Of a stretch of DNA of 11,437 bases, positions 1-6,102 are shown piece by piece. The number at the start of each line of letters is the position of its first letter. Position 1 is the stretch's first letter. The translations under genes and the position numbers were made by a program. The notes beneath the pieces were generated by a model that worked only from the letters and a program-made list of their open reading frames with translations, made no database searches and was not told the DNA's origin. Source of the DNA: Flemingiibacterium sp964603455. GTDB taxonomy: Bacteria > Bacillota > Clostridia > Oscillospirales > CAG-272. The stretch is taken from the NCBI GenBank assembly GCA_964603455.1, contig CAZRVL010000065.1, positions 1-11,437 on the forward strand. Direction: 5' to 3'.

Positions 1-26
1 CCAATAAACATTAATTAAACACTCCT

Positions 27-40
27 CCCCCCCCCCCCCC
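27..40. repeat. Homopolymer run of 14 C (14 G on minus strand)
   Basis: Fourteen consecutive C bases lie 16 bp beyond the restored stop codon of the Gfo/Idh gene. Read on the minus strand the G run leads straight into AGGAG (26 to 22) and, ten bases later, an ATG at 11 to 9, so it may sit in the leader of a next minus-strand gene of which only about 11 bases are inside the window. No other run of this length occurs in the window. It could be a slippage-prone phase-variable tract or a sequencing/assembly artefact; the sequence alone cannot decide. Confidence 0.9.
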
Positions 41-56
41 GATAAATTTAAGATAT

Positions 57-1270
57 TTATCCCCATACCTCAGGAGCGTCACCGCAGTCGGGGACATCGA
101 GGAGAACTCCGCCCTGCATAGCGGACTGATGAGCTACAAGACCCGGGATCGTGAAGCGTGCAGCTACCCAAGCATTAACAGTCGGGAGAGTGTTTTGTAA
201 ACAGCCGTGCAGAAATCATCAATGAGAAGACGGTGGGAATTCATGTGATTCGACTTGACAGCCATGTATTCGGGCGTGAGATGCGAACGTGCCGCAACAG
301 TCTCATCCTGCATAGGCGACTGATCATTTCCCTGCCATGCGTGATTTGCAACCTTCTCCTTGAAATCAGCATCCCCCTTGTGCTCTGTCATAGCACGTGG
401 ATTTACTTCGTCACTGACATCTTCGAGCGTAACACCACCGGGACAAAGATTCGTCACTAAGTGCTGTGCATTGCTGAACTGATATGCACCCTTTGTGCCG
501 TAGAAGGACGATACATATGAACTCGGTGCTTTGTAACCAATGCGTCGGCATTCGTTTATGCGAATAGTTCCGCCTTTCGAAAGCTGCATAAGCGAAAATT
601 CATCCGAAAATTCATTGTCCCAAGGATTCTCTCCCTTTTTGTAGGGCGTGTCAGGTTCTACATCCCTGTAACCGACCGCCGATACCTTTACTACATGATC
701 GTTCACCGCATGAAGCAGCATAGCAGTCGAATGCGTCGGATAGAGGAACGGCGGAACTGCCGATGCCGGACGGTCATCGCGGAATCTCTGTGGGAAATGC
801 GAAAGATCATGGTGATACTGAGCCTCTCCGTATACGAAATTTCCAAATCTGCCCTTCTCATACTCGCGCTTGCAATACATCGAACAGGGATAATATATGC
901 AGGTCTCACCCATCATGTATATCAGCCCGGTCTTCTTGACCAGTTCAACTATCTCCCGGCATTCCTCAACATTCGATGCCATCGGAACTGCCGAATATAC
1001 GTGCTTTCCTGCCTTAAGCGCAGCACATACGAACGGTCCGTGTAAATGACGCTCAACAAATAATGCGATAGAATCTATATCATCGCGACTTATAGCCTCC
1101 TCAAAGCTGTCGATTATATCGACACCGAACTTTTCGCTGTAACTTTTCGCTCTCTCCGCGATCTTGTCACAGACAAATACCTTCTCTACATACGGATGCG
1201 CCTTGAAAAGCGGAACGAAGCACTGCGCAAAATCTCCGCACCCAATGACACATACTCTCAGTTTGTTCAT
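57..1270 (-). CDS. Gfo/Idh/MocA-family oxidoreductase, frameshifted near the C-terminus
   Basis: Predicted NAD(P)-dependent sugar or cyclitol dehydrogenase of the Gfo/Idh/MocA family, cytoplasmic. The N-terminal Rossmann fold begins at residue 4 with VIGCGDFA (Gly10, Gly12, Ala15); the C-terminal alpha/beta substrate domain follows from about residue 125. The family's usual EKP motif after GKHV is replaced by SAVP (residues 93-96), so the customary lysine is absent; I recall such variants in the family. The start at 1270 is preferred over an upstream in-frame ATG at 1309 because AAAGGA precedes it by 7 bases. The open frame stops at 164 after nine non-family residues. In the next frame, from the TTTT run at 193-196 down to TAA at 57-59, there are 45 further codons with typical family ending (VAARFTIPGLVAHQSAMQGG, then LLDVP). 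Adding one A to AAAA on the coding strand gives a 404-residue protein, normal for the family. Either a real mutation or a homopolymer error. Substrate unknown. Confidence 0.88.
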
Positions 1271-1366
1271 AATCATGTCCTTTTGCAGCAGATCAAAAGC
1301 ATACTGCAAAATTTCCTTTCTGCTCCTTTTGAAGCTCGATCTTTTTCCTCACCTTGAGGCAATAAT

Positions 1367-1375
1367 ATTATATCA
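1367..1375 (-). promoter_or_regulatory. Extended -10 promoter of the Gfo/Idh gene
   Basis: On the minus strand TG-A-TATAAT forms an extended -10 box, with TATAAT at 1372 to 1367. No good -35 is seen 17 bp upstream (TAGCTT), which the TGN extension may offset. It would start transcription near 1360, about 90 bases before the start codon. It lies back to back with the AraC promoter at 1396-1424, so one bound regulator could affect both. Confidence 0.6.
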
Positions 1376-1395
1376 CATTTTTTTCGGAAAAGCTA

Positions 1396-1424
1396 TTGAC
1401 AAAATGACTTTTAATTTGTATAAT
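1396..1424 (+). promoter_or_regulatory. Consensus sigma-A promoter of the AraC-family gene
   Basis: TTGACA at 1396-1401 and TATAAT at 1419-1424 are separated by exactly 17 bp, a perfect match to the housekeeping consensus. The predicted start near 1431 leaves a leader of about 25 bases before the AraC gene at 1457. Confidence 0.85.
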
Positions 1425-1456
1425 ATGATACGTAAGATTATTTCGGAGGAATGACG

Positions 1457-2257
1457 ATGAAACTTCACAGCTTCAATGAATTGTGCAATACAGATTTCCA
1501 TATAAACTATCTCGCAGTCTTCGGAACTGCCGAAAAGGCGATACGTACCTATCGCTGCCTTCCGAATCAACGTAGATTCGACCGATTCTACTACATAGAC
1601 CGCGGTGAATATATAATAACAGAGGACGAGCTTGAACCGATACACGTGTTCCCAAACGATATTCTCTATCTCCCGAGCGGATGCGCATATACCTCCGAAT
1701 GGCTCACAGACGAGATCTCTTACCTTTCTGTCGAATTTATCCTCGATGACGGCGAACCATTCTCGTTCTCCGACAAAATATTCAGAGTAATGCAGGATTC
1801 GAACGGAATCGCCGGAGAAATGATGCGCAGAATGCTCGGCATATGGACAAAGGGCGCAGTCGGCTGTAAGCTAAAAACGACCTCAATATTTTATGAGCTG
1901 CTTCACTGCATAGCTCTCGAAAACCTCAAGACCGCACTCACACGTTCTCATGAAAATATTTCCGAGGCTATATTGTATTTGGAAAATAACTATACCACCG
2001 ATGTCTCCGCCGCAGACCTTGCAAGGCTCTGCCATATGTCAGAAAGCAGCTTTCGCAGACAGTTCACCGAATATGCCGGTATGCCGCCGATACGCTATCG
2101 GAATTTTTTGAGGATAAAACAAGCGGCTGAACTGCTTTCGGCAGGTGATTATACAGTCGGAGAAGCCGCAGATCTCGTTGGTATTCCCGACATCGCGTAT
2201 TTTAATAAGCTTTTTAATATGTTCATGGGAACTAATCCAAGCTCAATGCGGAAATGA
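1457..2257 (+). CDS. AraC-family transcriptional regulator
   Basis: Cytoplasmic DNA-binding regulator of 266 residues. The first 150 or so residues form a cupin-like sensor domain (…IYCD-like strands around GEYIITEDELEPIHVFPND and LYLPSG). The last 99 residues are the double helix-turn-helix AraC domain: first helix pair around VSAADLARLCHMSESSFRR, second around YTVGEAADLVGIPDIAYFN, ending in the usual FMGTNPSSMRK. GGAGGA at 1445-1450 abuts an ATG at 1451 but stands a proper 6 to 7 bases before the ATG at 1457, which is taken as the start. It is divergent from the Gfo/Idh gene with promoters back to back, so that gene is the likeliest target; the ligand, presumably a sugar or related metabolite, is not inferable. 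Its 3' end overlaps bioY by 26 bp tail to tail. Confidence 0.9.
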   Translation: MKLHSFNELCNTDFHINYLAVFGTAEKAIRTYRCLPNQRRFDRFYYIDRGEYIITEDELEPIHVFPNDILYLPSGCAYTSEWLTDEISYLSVEFILDDGEPFSFSDKIFRVMQDSNGIAGEMMRRMLGIWTKGAVGCKLKTTSIFYELLHCIALENLKTALTRSHENISEAILYLENNYTTDVSAADLARLCHMSESSFRRQFTEYAGMPPIRYRNFLRIKQAAELLSAGDYTVGEAADLVGIPDIAYFNKLFNMFMGTNPSSMRK

Positions 2258-2759
2258 GCCTTCGCCGTTTAAGCAGCCTGTAAAAGCAATATGCCAAAAC
2301 GACCGAGATCGCGTCCTTCGGGATATAGGGTAGCGAGCCTGCGAGAAATGCCTCAGCCATGCTCCGTTTTGTGACCGCTCCGAATTGAAGTATACCTAAA
2401 AAATGACATACTATTAGCCCCAAATATCCGAATATCATCGCCGAGACAGTATTTTTCCGACCGACACCGCACATAAAAGCGAATATCACAAATCCGAACA
2501 AGAATCCGCCCGTAGCTCCGAATATAACCGAAAATCCGCCGCGTGCCCCCGAAAATATCGGCAACCCGACCGCTCCAAGCGAAATATATACAAGTACCGA
2601 CAAAGCTCCATCCCTCGCCCCCAAAAAATATCCGCTGAAGGCTATCGCAAAGGTCTGAAGCGTTATCGGCATTCCGCTCGGCATAGGTACAGATATGAGC
2701 GACAAAACCGATATGAATGCCGCAAGCATTGATATTTTTACGATCTTTCTCGTTTTCAA
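2232..2759 (-). CDS. bioY: BioY-family biotin transporter substrate-binding subunit
   Basis: S-component of an energy-coupling-factor (ECF) transporter that captures biotin in the membrane. The roughly 175-residue protein is strongly hydrophobic with five to six helices. It shows BioY hallmarks: MPSGMPITLQTFAIAFSGY near the N-terminus, GARDGALSVLVYISLGAVGLP, GGFLFGFVIFAF, and LPYIPKDAISVVLAY near the C-terminus. No ECF ATPase or EcfT gene is adjacent, so it probably shares a module encoded elsewhere. Start choice: an ATG at 2777 extends the frame by six codons but has no Shine-Dalgarno sequence and lies only about 12 bases after the predicted transcription start. The TTG at 2759 has AAGGGTGG 6 to 10 bases upstream and gives the N-terminus typical of BioY (KTRKIVKISML), so it is preferred, though not proven. 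Promoter and palindromes upstream suggest repression, probably by biotin status. Confidence 0.9.
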   Translation of the reverse strand: MKTRKIVKISMLAAFISVLSLISVPMPSGMPITLQTFAIAFSGYFLGARDGALSVLVYISLGAVGLPIFSGARGGFSVIFGATGGFLFGFVIFAFMCGVGRKNTVSAMIFGYLGLIVCHFLGILQFGAVTKRSMAEAFLAGSLPYIPKDAISVVLAYCFYRLLKRRRLISALSLD

Positions 2760-2762
2760 AAA

Positions 2763-2795
2763 AGTACCACCCTTCATTAATTGAGAGATGGTACT
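2763..2795. promoter_or_regulatory. bioY: Inverted repeat AGTACCA-N19-TGGTACT at the bioY start region
   Basis: Perfect 7-bp inverted arms at 2763-2769 and 2789-2795 flank 19 bp. One arm directly follows the bioY -10 box and includes the predicted transcription start; the other lies just upstream of the TTG start codon and overlaps its ribosome binding site. Because the promoter-proximal arm would be mostly untranscribed, a DNA operator is more likely than an RNA hairpin. The binding protein is unknown, and a chance repeat is possible. Confidence 0.45.
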
Positions 2796-2824
2796 ATTAT
2801 ATCATATTTTAAAATATTTGTCAA
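2796..2824 (-). promoter_or_regulatory. bioY: Consensus sigma-A promoter of bioY
   Basis: On the minus strand TTGACA (2824 to 2819) and TATAAT (2801 to 2796) are 17 bp apart, with TGA immediately before TATAAT making an extended -10. The -35 box is contained in a 34-bp palindrome, the expected place for a repressor to block RNA polymerase. Predicted start near 2789. Confidence 0.85.
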
Positions 2825-2844
2825 CCAAGGTTTACAAATATTTT
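2811..2844. promoter_or_regulatory. bioY: 34-bp palindrome with BirA-like half-sites over the bioY -35 box
   Basis: Two 16-base arms (2811-2826 and 2829-2844) match in 15 of 16 positions around a 2-bp centre. The inner part of each arm reads TTGTAAACC and GGTTGACAA on the minus strand, matching the half-site pattern TTGTNAACC/GGTTNACAA known for the biotin repressor BirA. Known BirA operators separate these halves by about 14 to 16 bp, here by 2. It covers the bioY -35 box and starts just after the stop of the upstream FAD oxidoreductase gene. A terminator for that gene is less likely because no T run follows on the minus strand. Confidence 0.65.
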
Positions 2845-2845
2845 T

Positions 2846-4132
2846 TTAATCATTGTGCTCGACAGTCGTATCGCTGCTTTTCGGAATGTCGGCATCATCA
2901 AAATGTATGAGCACATTGCGCTTTTCAAGCGAACCTTGCAGCTTCGAAACATCAATATTCGCGATCGGCGAGCCCTCATCTATCGCCTGTGCGCAGGCAA
3001 GACCTGCTGTCTGACCCGAAATTATCGCCGGCGGTATGACGCGCAGAACATCCCATGCGTATCCGTCACCGGCAGCAGTACGTCCGCACGTGATGATATT
3101 CTCGGCCTTTGAATTTACGAGCGAACGATAGGGTATCTCAAAAAGGAAATCACGGCGGTCGAAATCGTTTATCGCGCCGACCGAATCCTCAAAATGCACA
3201 TATGTATCGCTCTCCTGCAAAACATAATCGCCCTCTATCCTGCGCGTAGTTCTGAACTGGCACATTCCCGGAAGAGTCACGACATCACGCGAAAGTCTGT
3301 CATCCTTTTTAAGCTTTTCGAGCATCTCAAGCTGATTCGAGACAAGGTATCTGTTCACCTCGGAGCTGTTCGTTCCGTAGTAGAGCGGAATATTTTCGGG
3401 ATGACCGCCACCGTAAAGGCTCGAACCGCCGCCCGAAACTCCGGTTATGGCATTCGAGATATTTTTTGTATCGACCGCCTTTTGGCAGCTGTCGAGCGTC
3501 ACCTTGAAGCCGAGATAGGTATGGAAATTTCCGCGCTCTGCGGTTGGAATTCCGGCACGGTAAACAAGATCGCAGTCGCCTGTCGCGTCAACGAACATAT
3601 CCGCAGTATAATATTCCCTGCCCGATTTGTTTTCGAGCACAACTCCGAGAACCTTGACTTTTCCGTCCTTTTCCTCAATGACCGGGCGCGACAATATCGT
3701 ATCGAACATAAGCTCGACACCCTCATTCACACAAAGCTCGGTGAGCTGGAGCGCGAATATCTCGGCAGGATACCTTGTCATATATCTCGGCGGCTGATGT
3801 CCCTTTGCAGCATATTCCGCGAGCTTTTCATCGGGTATCTTTCCGTCAACAAAATCCTCTGAAACTCCGCCGTAACCGTATGTGACCGACATTCTGAGCA
3901 TTTCCTCAGCCATACCGAAGATTATCTGCTTTCCACGTCCGTTGCACATCGGAACAAACAGATTTATAAGTCCGAGCGTTGCAAGTCCTCCGAGCTTTTG
4001 TGCCTTTTCAACGAGCAGCACGTGCTTTCCGACTCTTGCAGCCTGAACAGCCGCAGCAACTCCGGCAACTCCGCCGCCCGCAACTATAATATCATAATGC
4101 GCTTTTTCGATTATTTCTTCCTGTAACAGCAT
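2846..4132 (-). CDS. FAD-dependent oxidoreductase (FAD_oxidored family)
   Basis: Flavoprotein of 428 residues. The N-terminal dinucleotide fold has GGGVAG at residues 19-24 (DIIVAGGGVAGVAAAVQAA) and the ribose-binding acid Glu42 (VLLVEK). A second FAD motif VDATGDCDLVYRAG lies near 181-194. The C-terminal segment with NIITCGRTAAGDG and LRVIPPAIISGQTAGLACAQ is the usual closing FAD-binding part of this family. No signal peptide is seen. Members often accompany sugar-utilisation genes, but substrate and acceptor are unknown, so no specific reaction is assigned. AAAGGA ten bases upstream supports the start at 4132. It has its own promoter; bioY follows after about 70 bp but has a separate promoter. 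Confidence 0.85.
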   Translation of the reverse strand: MLLQEEIIEKAHYDIIVAGGGVAGVAAAVQAARVGKHVLLVEKAQKLGGLATLGLINLFVPMCNGRGKQIIFGMAEEMLRMSVTYGYGGVSEDFVDGKIPDEKLAEYAAKGHQPPRYMTRYPAEIFALQLTELCVNEGVELMFDTILSRPVIEEKDGKVKVLGVVLENKSGREYYTADMFVDATGDCDLVYRAGIPTAERGNFHTYLGFKVTLDSCQKAVDTKNISNAITGVSGGGSSLYGGGHPENIPLYYGTNSSEVNRYLVSNQLEMLEKLKKDDRLSRDVVTLPGMCQFRTTRRIEGDYVLQESDTYVHFEDSVGAINDFDRRDFLFEIPYRSLVNSKAENIITCGRTAAGDGYAWDVLRVIPPAIISGQTAGLACAQAIDEGSPIANIDVSKLQGSLEKRNVLIHFDDADIPKSSDTTVEHND

Positions 4133-4173
4133 AAAATCATCATCCTTTCAATACTTGCCGATTATTTAAATTA

Positions 4174-4202
4174 ATTATACCATACATCAAAAAAAAAATC
4201 AA
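4174..4202 (-). promoter_or_regulatory. Sigma-A promoter of the FAD oxidoreductase gene
   Basis: On the minus strand TTGATT (4202 to 4197), 17 bp, then TATAAT (4179 to 4174), with TGG before TATAAT as an extended -10. Eight consecutive T lie in the upstream half of the spacer. The -35 box is part of an inverted repeat at 4194-4218. Confidence 0.8.
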
Positions 4203-4218
4203 GTCTTTTTTGATTTTT
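4194..4218. promoter_or_regulatory. Inverted repeat AAAAATCAA-N7-TTGATTTTT between divergent genes
   Basis: Perfect 9-bp arms at 4194-4202 and 4210-4218 are separated by 7 bp. The left arm carries the -35 box of the FAD oxidoreductase promoter on the minus strand; the right arm carries the same TTGATT on the plus strand, facing the sigma-factor gene. The best plus-strand partner is a weak TAAGAT at 4231-4236. It may be a shared operator, but low complexity makes a chance repeat plausible. Confidence 0.45.
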
Positions 4219-4256
4219 CTGTGCCAAAAATAAGATTTCACACGAATATATCTATG

Positions 4257-4268
4257 TAATGATCATTA
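4257..4268. promoter_or_regulatory. 12-bp palindrome upstream of the sigma-factor gene
   Basis: TAATGATCATTA is a perfect palindrome ten bases before the ribosome binding site of the sigma-factor gene. It could be an operator for that gene; nothing else supports this. Confidence 0.3.
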
Positions 4269-4292
4269 TACTTCATGCAAAGGAGAGCCAAC

Positions 4293-4781
4293 ATGACAGA
4301 TATCGAGTTAAATGAACTGATGGAACGCTATGAAGCTCTTGTCTGGACAGTCGTACACGGTATCCTGCCGAACTTTCACGACTGCGAGGAGGTCTGCGCC
4401 GATGTATTCGTTTCGCTCTGGAAAAGTGATTTCGACCCATCGCAAATCGGCGCAAAAAGCTTTATAATAACCCTCTCGAAACGCCGTGCAGTCGACCATC
4501 TTAGACGCTTCGGAGGCTCGAACGATGAGCTTGAAGATCTTGATTCGGGGCTTGACCTCGAAGATGAAGTGGCAAGCAAAATAGATTCCGAAAACATTGC
4601 CGCAGTCATAAATTCTCTGCCGCCACCCGATGATGAGATATTCACAAGGCGATATTACTATAATCAGAGAATAAAGCAAATAGCGTCCGATCTCGGTCTG
4701 ACGGCAGGCTATGTAAAGAGCCGTCTCGAACGTGCAAAGGGCTACATACGTGAAAAGCTGAGTTCGCTTGGCATAAAATAA
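4293..4781 (+). CDS. ECF-type RNA polymerase sigma factor
   Basis: Sigma-70-family factor of 162 residues, the usual size for group IV (ECF) sigma factors. Region 2 spans about residues 5-75 (ERYEALVWTVVHGIL, DCEEVCADVFVSLWK, then SFIITLSKRRAVDHLRR). An acidic linker of about 25 residues (NDELEDLDSGLDLEDEV) follows. Region 4 with its helix-turn-helix is at about 105-160 (IFTRRYYYNQRIKQIASDLG, then YVKSRLERAKGYIREKL). The start at 4293 has AAAGGAGA 6 bases upstream; an in-frame ATG at 4275 precedes this site and is rejected. The next gene encodes a membrane protein with a short basic cytoplasmic N-terminus, its likely anti-sigma factor. No ECF-type autoregulated promoter was recognised upstream. 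Confidence 0.88.
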   Translation: MTDIELNELMERYEALVWTVVHGILPNFHDCEEVCADVFVSLWKSDFDPSQIGAKSFIITLSKRRAVDHLRRFGGSNDELEDLDSGLDLEDEVASKIDSENIAAVINSLPPPDDEIFTRRYYYNQRIKQIASDLGLTAGYVKSRLERAKGYIREKLSSLGIK

Positions 4782-4808
4782 TAAAGCTCAACAAGAGCAG
4801 AAAGGAAA

Positions 4809-4838
4809 ATATTGCTTTGAAGCTGTTCAAAGCAATAT
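4809..4838 (+). promoter_or_regulatory. Perfect 13-bp intergenic hairpin between sigma and anti-sigma genes
   Basis: ATATTGCTTTGAA at 4809-4821 pairs perfectly with 4826-4838 around the loop GCTG. It lies 27 bases after the sigma stop codon and ends 12 bases before the next ATG. No T run follows, so it is not a standard intrinsic terminator. It could stabilise or set a processing boundary for the sigma mRNA, or reduce translation of the downstream gene by crowding its weak GGTGATC ribosome binding site at 4842-4848. Confidence 0.7.
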
Positions 4839-4850
4839 CATGGTGATCAT

Positions 4851-6047
4851 ATGAAGTTGCAAGAAAAATTCGATTCCTGTTCCCCGGAAATGCTGCCAGA
4901 ACTGACCGAAGCAAAAATGCCGAGGGCTTCAAAACGGCGCATAGAAAAATTAATAAGAGCAAAGATCGAAAACAAAAGGAGACCGAAAATATCCGGAAGA
5001 CATATTTGCTCTACACTCACAGCTGCGGCTGCCGTTATCGGCATAACGGTCGGAGTCCGTGTTGCAATGATACCAAACGGAGACAAAATTTTATCGGAAA
5101 CTGCCGGTACCGCCGTCTCGCCAAATGAAACGTATATCGATCAGATCTCCGAATACCCGTCCGGCAGCGCGACAGACGGAAAGACCACGGTATCTGTCGA
5201 AAAGCTATTCGGTGACGGCGAAAACTACTTCCTGTACTTCAAGGTAAAATGCCCGCCGACCCAAAATATGTTCATAATCCACAGCGGAATGGAGCTGCTT
5301 TATTCCGGAACGACTCAGGTATGGTCGCAGGATTTCAAAAGCTACGGTGACATTTCAAAAGCTGCCGAGCTTCAAATACTCGCAGGCAATGTTCTCGCGA
5401 CTGCCGATCCGGGCATGACTGAATTTGAATTCCTTATAGAGGTAGACCAGAGCCGACTGACCGGCGGAAAATACACATTAAAGATCGATTCGCTCTATTC
5501 GGTCGCATTGGAATATGACAATTCGGATAATGCGGATATTTCGTTCGACAAGTTCTGTGACGGGATCGAACTGAATTTCAGCATCGACCTTCCCGAAAAC
5601 GATATTTACAGGCTCGTATATGAAAATGACGGCTCTACGGTAAGACTCGAAAACGATGAGCTCGGAAATATAGACCTGAGAATCGACAAGCTGACGATCA
5701 CGCCATTACAGCTCTATATGCAGCTTTCGGCATGGTTTGACGATGAGACCGGACTTATGAATGTCGAGAGATATTTCTTCTCGAATGACATAGATGATAG
5801 ATATTCCTTCTTCATAGAATACAAAGATTCGAACGGCGAGCTCTGCATAGACCAATATTCGAGCCAAGAACGCCTGACGATGACAGAGAAGAATGCCGTT
5901 CCGCTCCAAGTCGTATTCAAATTCGATGGAACGATCGAGCCGAAGGATGTAACACGTATCGGTGTTATCCCCGACAAGGATATTCCCAACGGCAACAAGA
6001 TAGATCCGGATTCGGAGGCTGTTACGATCATATGGCAGCACAAATGA
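4851..6047 (+). CDS. Membrane-anchored probable anti-sigma/sensor protein (DUF4179-like)
   Basis: Protein of 398 residues with a cytoplasmic N-terminus of about 50 residues rich in Lys and Arg (ASKRRIEKLIRAKIENKRR), one membrane helix at about 51-73 (TLTAAAAVIGITVGVRVAMI), and about 325 residues outside the cell. The outer part is mostly beta-strand-like, with stretches such as TTVSVEKLFGDGENYFLYFKV and GGKYTLKIDSLYSVALEY, resembling DUF4179/DUF5643-type proteins that pair with ECF sigma factors in Firmicutes. The likely role is to hold the upstream sigma factor inactive until an envelope signal arrives; this rests on order and topology, as no ZAS-type zinc motif (HxxxCxxC) is visible. The start has only a weak GGTG ribosome binding site. 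The genes are 69 bp apart and probably co-transcribed. Confidence 0.75.
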   Translation: MKLQEKFDSCSPEMLPELTEAKMPRASKRRIEKLIRAKIENKRRPKISGRHICSTLTAAAAVIGITVGVRVAMIPNGDKILSETAGTAVSPNETYIDQISEYPSGSATDGKTTVSVEKLFGDGENYFLYFKVKCPPTQNMFIIHSGMELLYSGTTQVWSQDFKSYGDISKAAELQILAGNVLATADPGMTEFEFLIEVDQSRLTGGKYTLKIDSLYSVALEYDNSDNADISFDKFCDGIELNFSIDLPENDIYRLVYENDGSTVRLENDELGNIDLRIDKLTITPLQLYMQLSAWFDDETGLMNVERYFFSNDIDDRYSFFIEYKDSNGELCIDQYSSQERLTMTEKNAVPLQVVFKFDGTIEPKDVTRIGVIPDKDIPNGNKIDPDSEAVTIIWQHK

Positions 6048-6068
6048 CATATATCTAACTTAAAATGT

Positions 6069-6096
6069 AAAAAGGCGCGGTCAAAACGACCGCGCC
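6069..6096 (-). terminator. Intrinsic terminator between convergent genes
   Basis: GGCGCGGTC at 6074-6082 pairs perfectly with 6088-6096 around a 5-base loop. On the minus strand the stem is followed by TTTTT (6073 to 6069) and further T-rich sequence, a textbook terminator six bases past the SLH gene stop. On the plus strand only an AT-rich GAATATTT follows, so it may act more weakly there for the sigma/anti-sigma unit. Confidence 0.9.
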
Positions 6097-6102
6097 GAAT
6101 AT

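Noticed and set aside
695..1045. Plus-strand open frame of 116 codons inside the Gfo/Idh gene
   Set aside because: Shadow of the minus-strand dehydrogenase; no recognisable motif or translation signal.
2232..2777. Biotin or other riboswitch in the bioY leader
   Set aside because: The predicted leader is about 12 to 30 bases, too short for a riboswitch.
2811..2844. Rho-independent terminator for the FAD oxidoreductase gene
   Set aside because: The stem is AT-rich at its base and no T run follows on the minus strand; the T run lies on the other side, and no plus-strand gene reaches it. An operator over the bioY promoter fits better.
3194..3862. Plus-strand open frame of 222 codons inside the FAD oxidoreductase gene
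   Set aside because: Antisense to a well-supported flavoprotein; no ribosome binding site, no domain-like sequence, and composition explained by the opposite-strand codons.
4203..4292. ECF-type autoregulated promoter upstream of the sigma gene
   Set aside because: No GAAC-like -35 paired with a CGTC-like -10 was found; only a weak TTTGAT-16-TAAGAT arrangement.
4817..4846. Nine-codon leader peptide (TTG start) inside the sigma/anti-sigma hairpin, preceded by AAAGGA at 4801
   Set aside because: Too short and non-ATG; the hairpin would hide it, and nothing marks it as attenuation-like.
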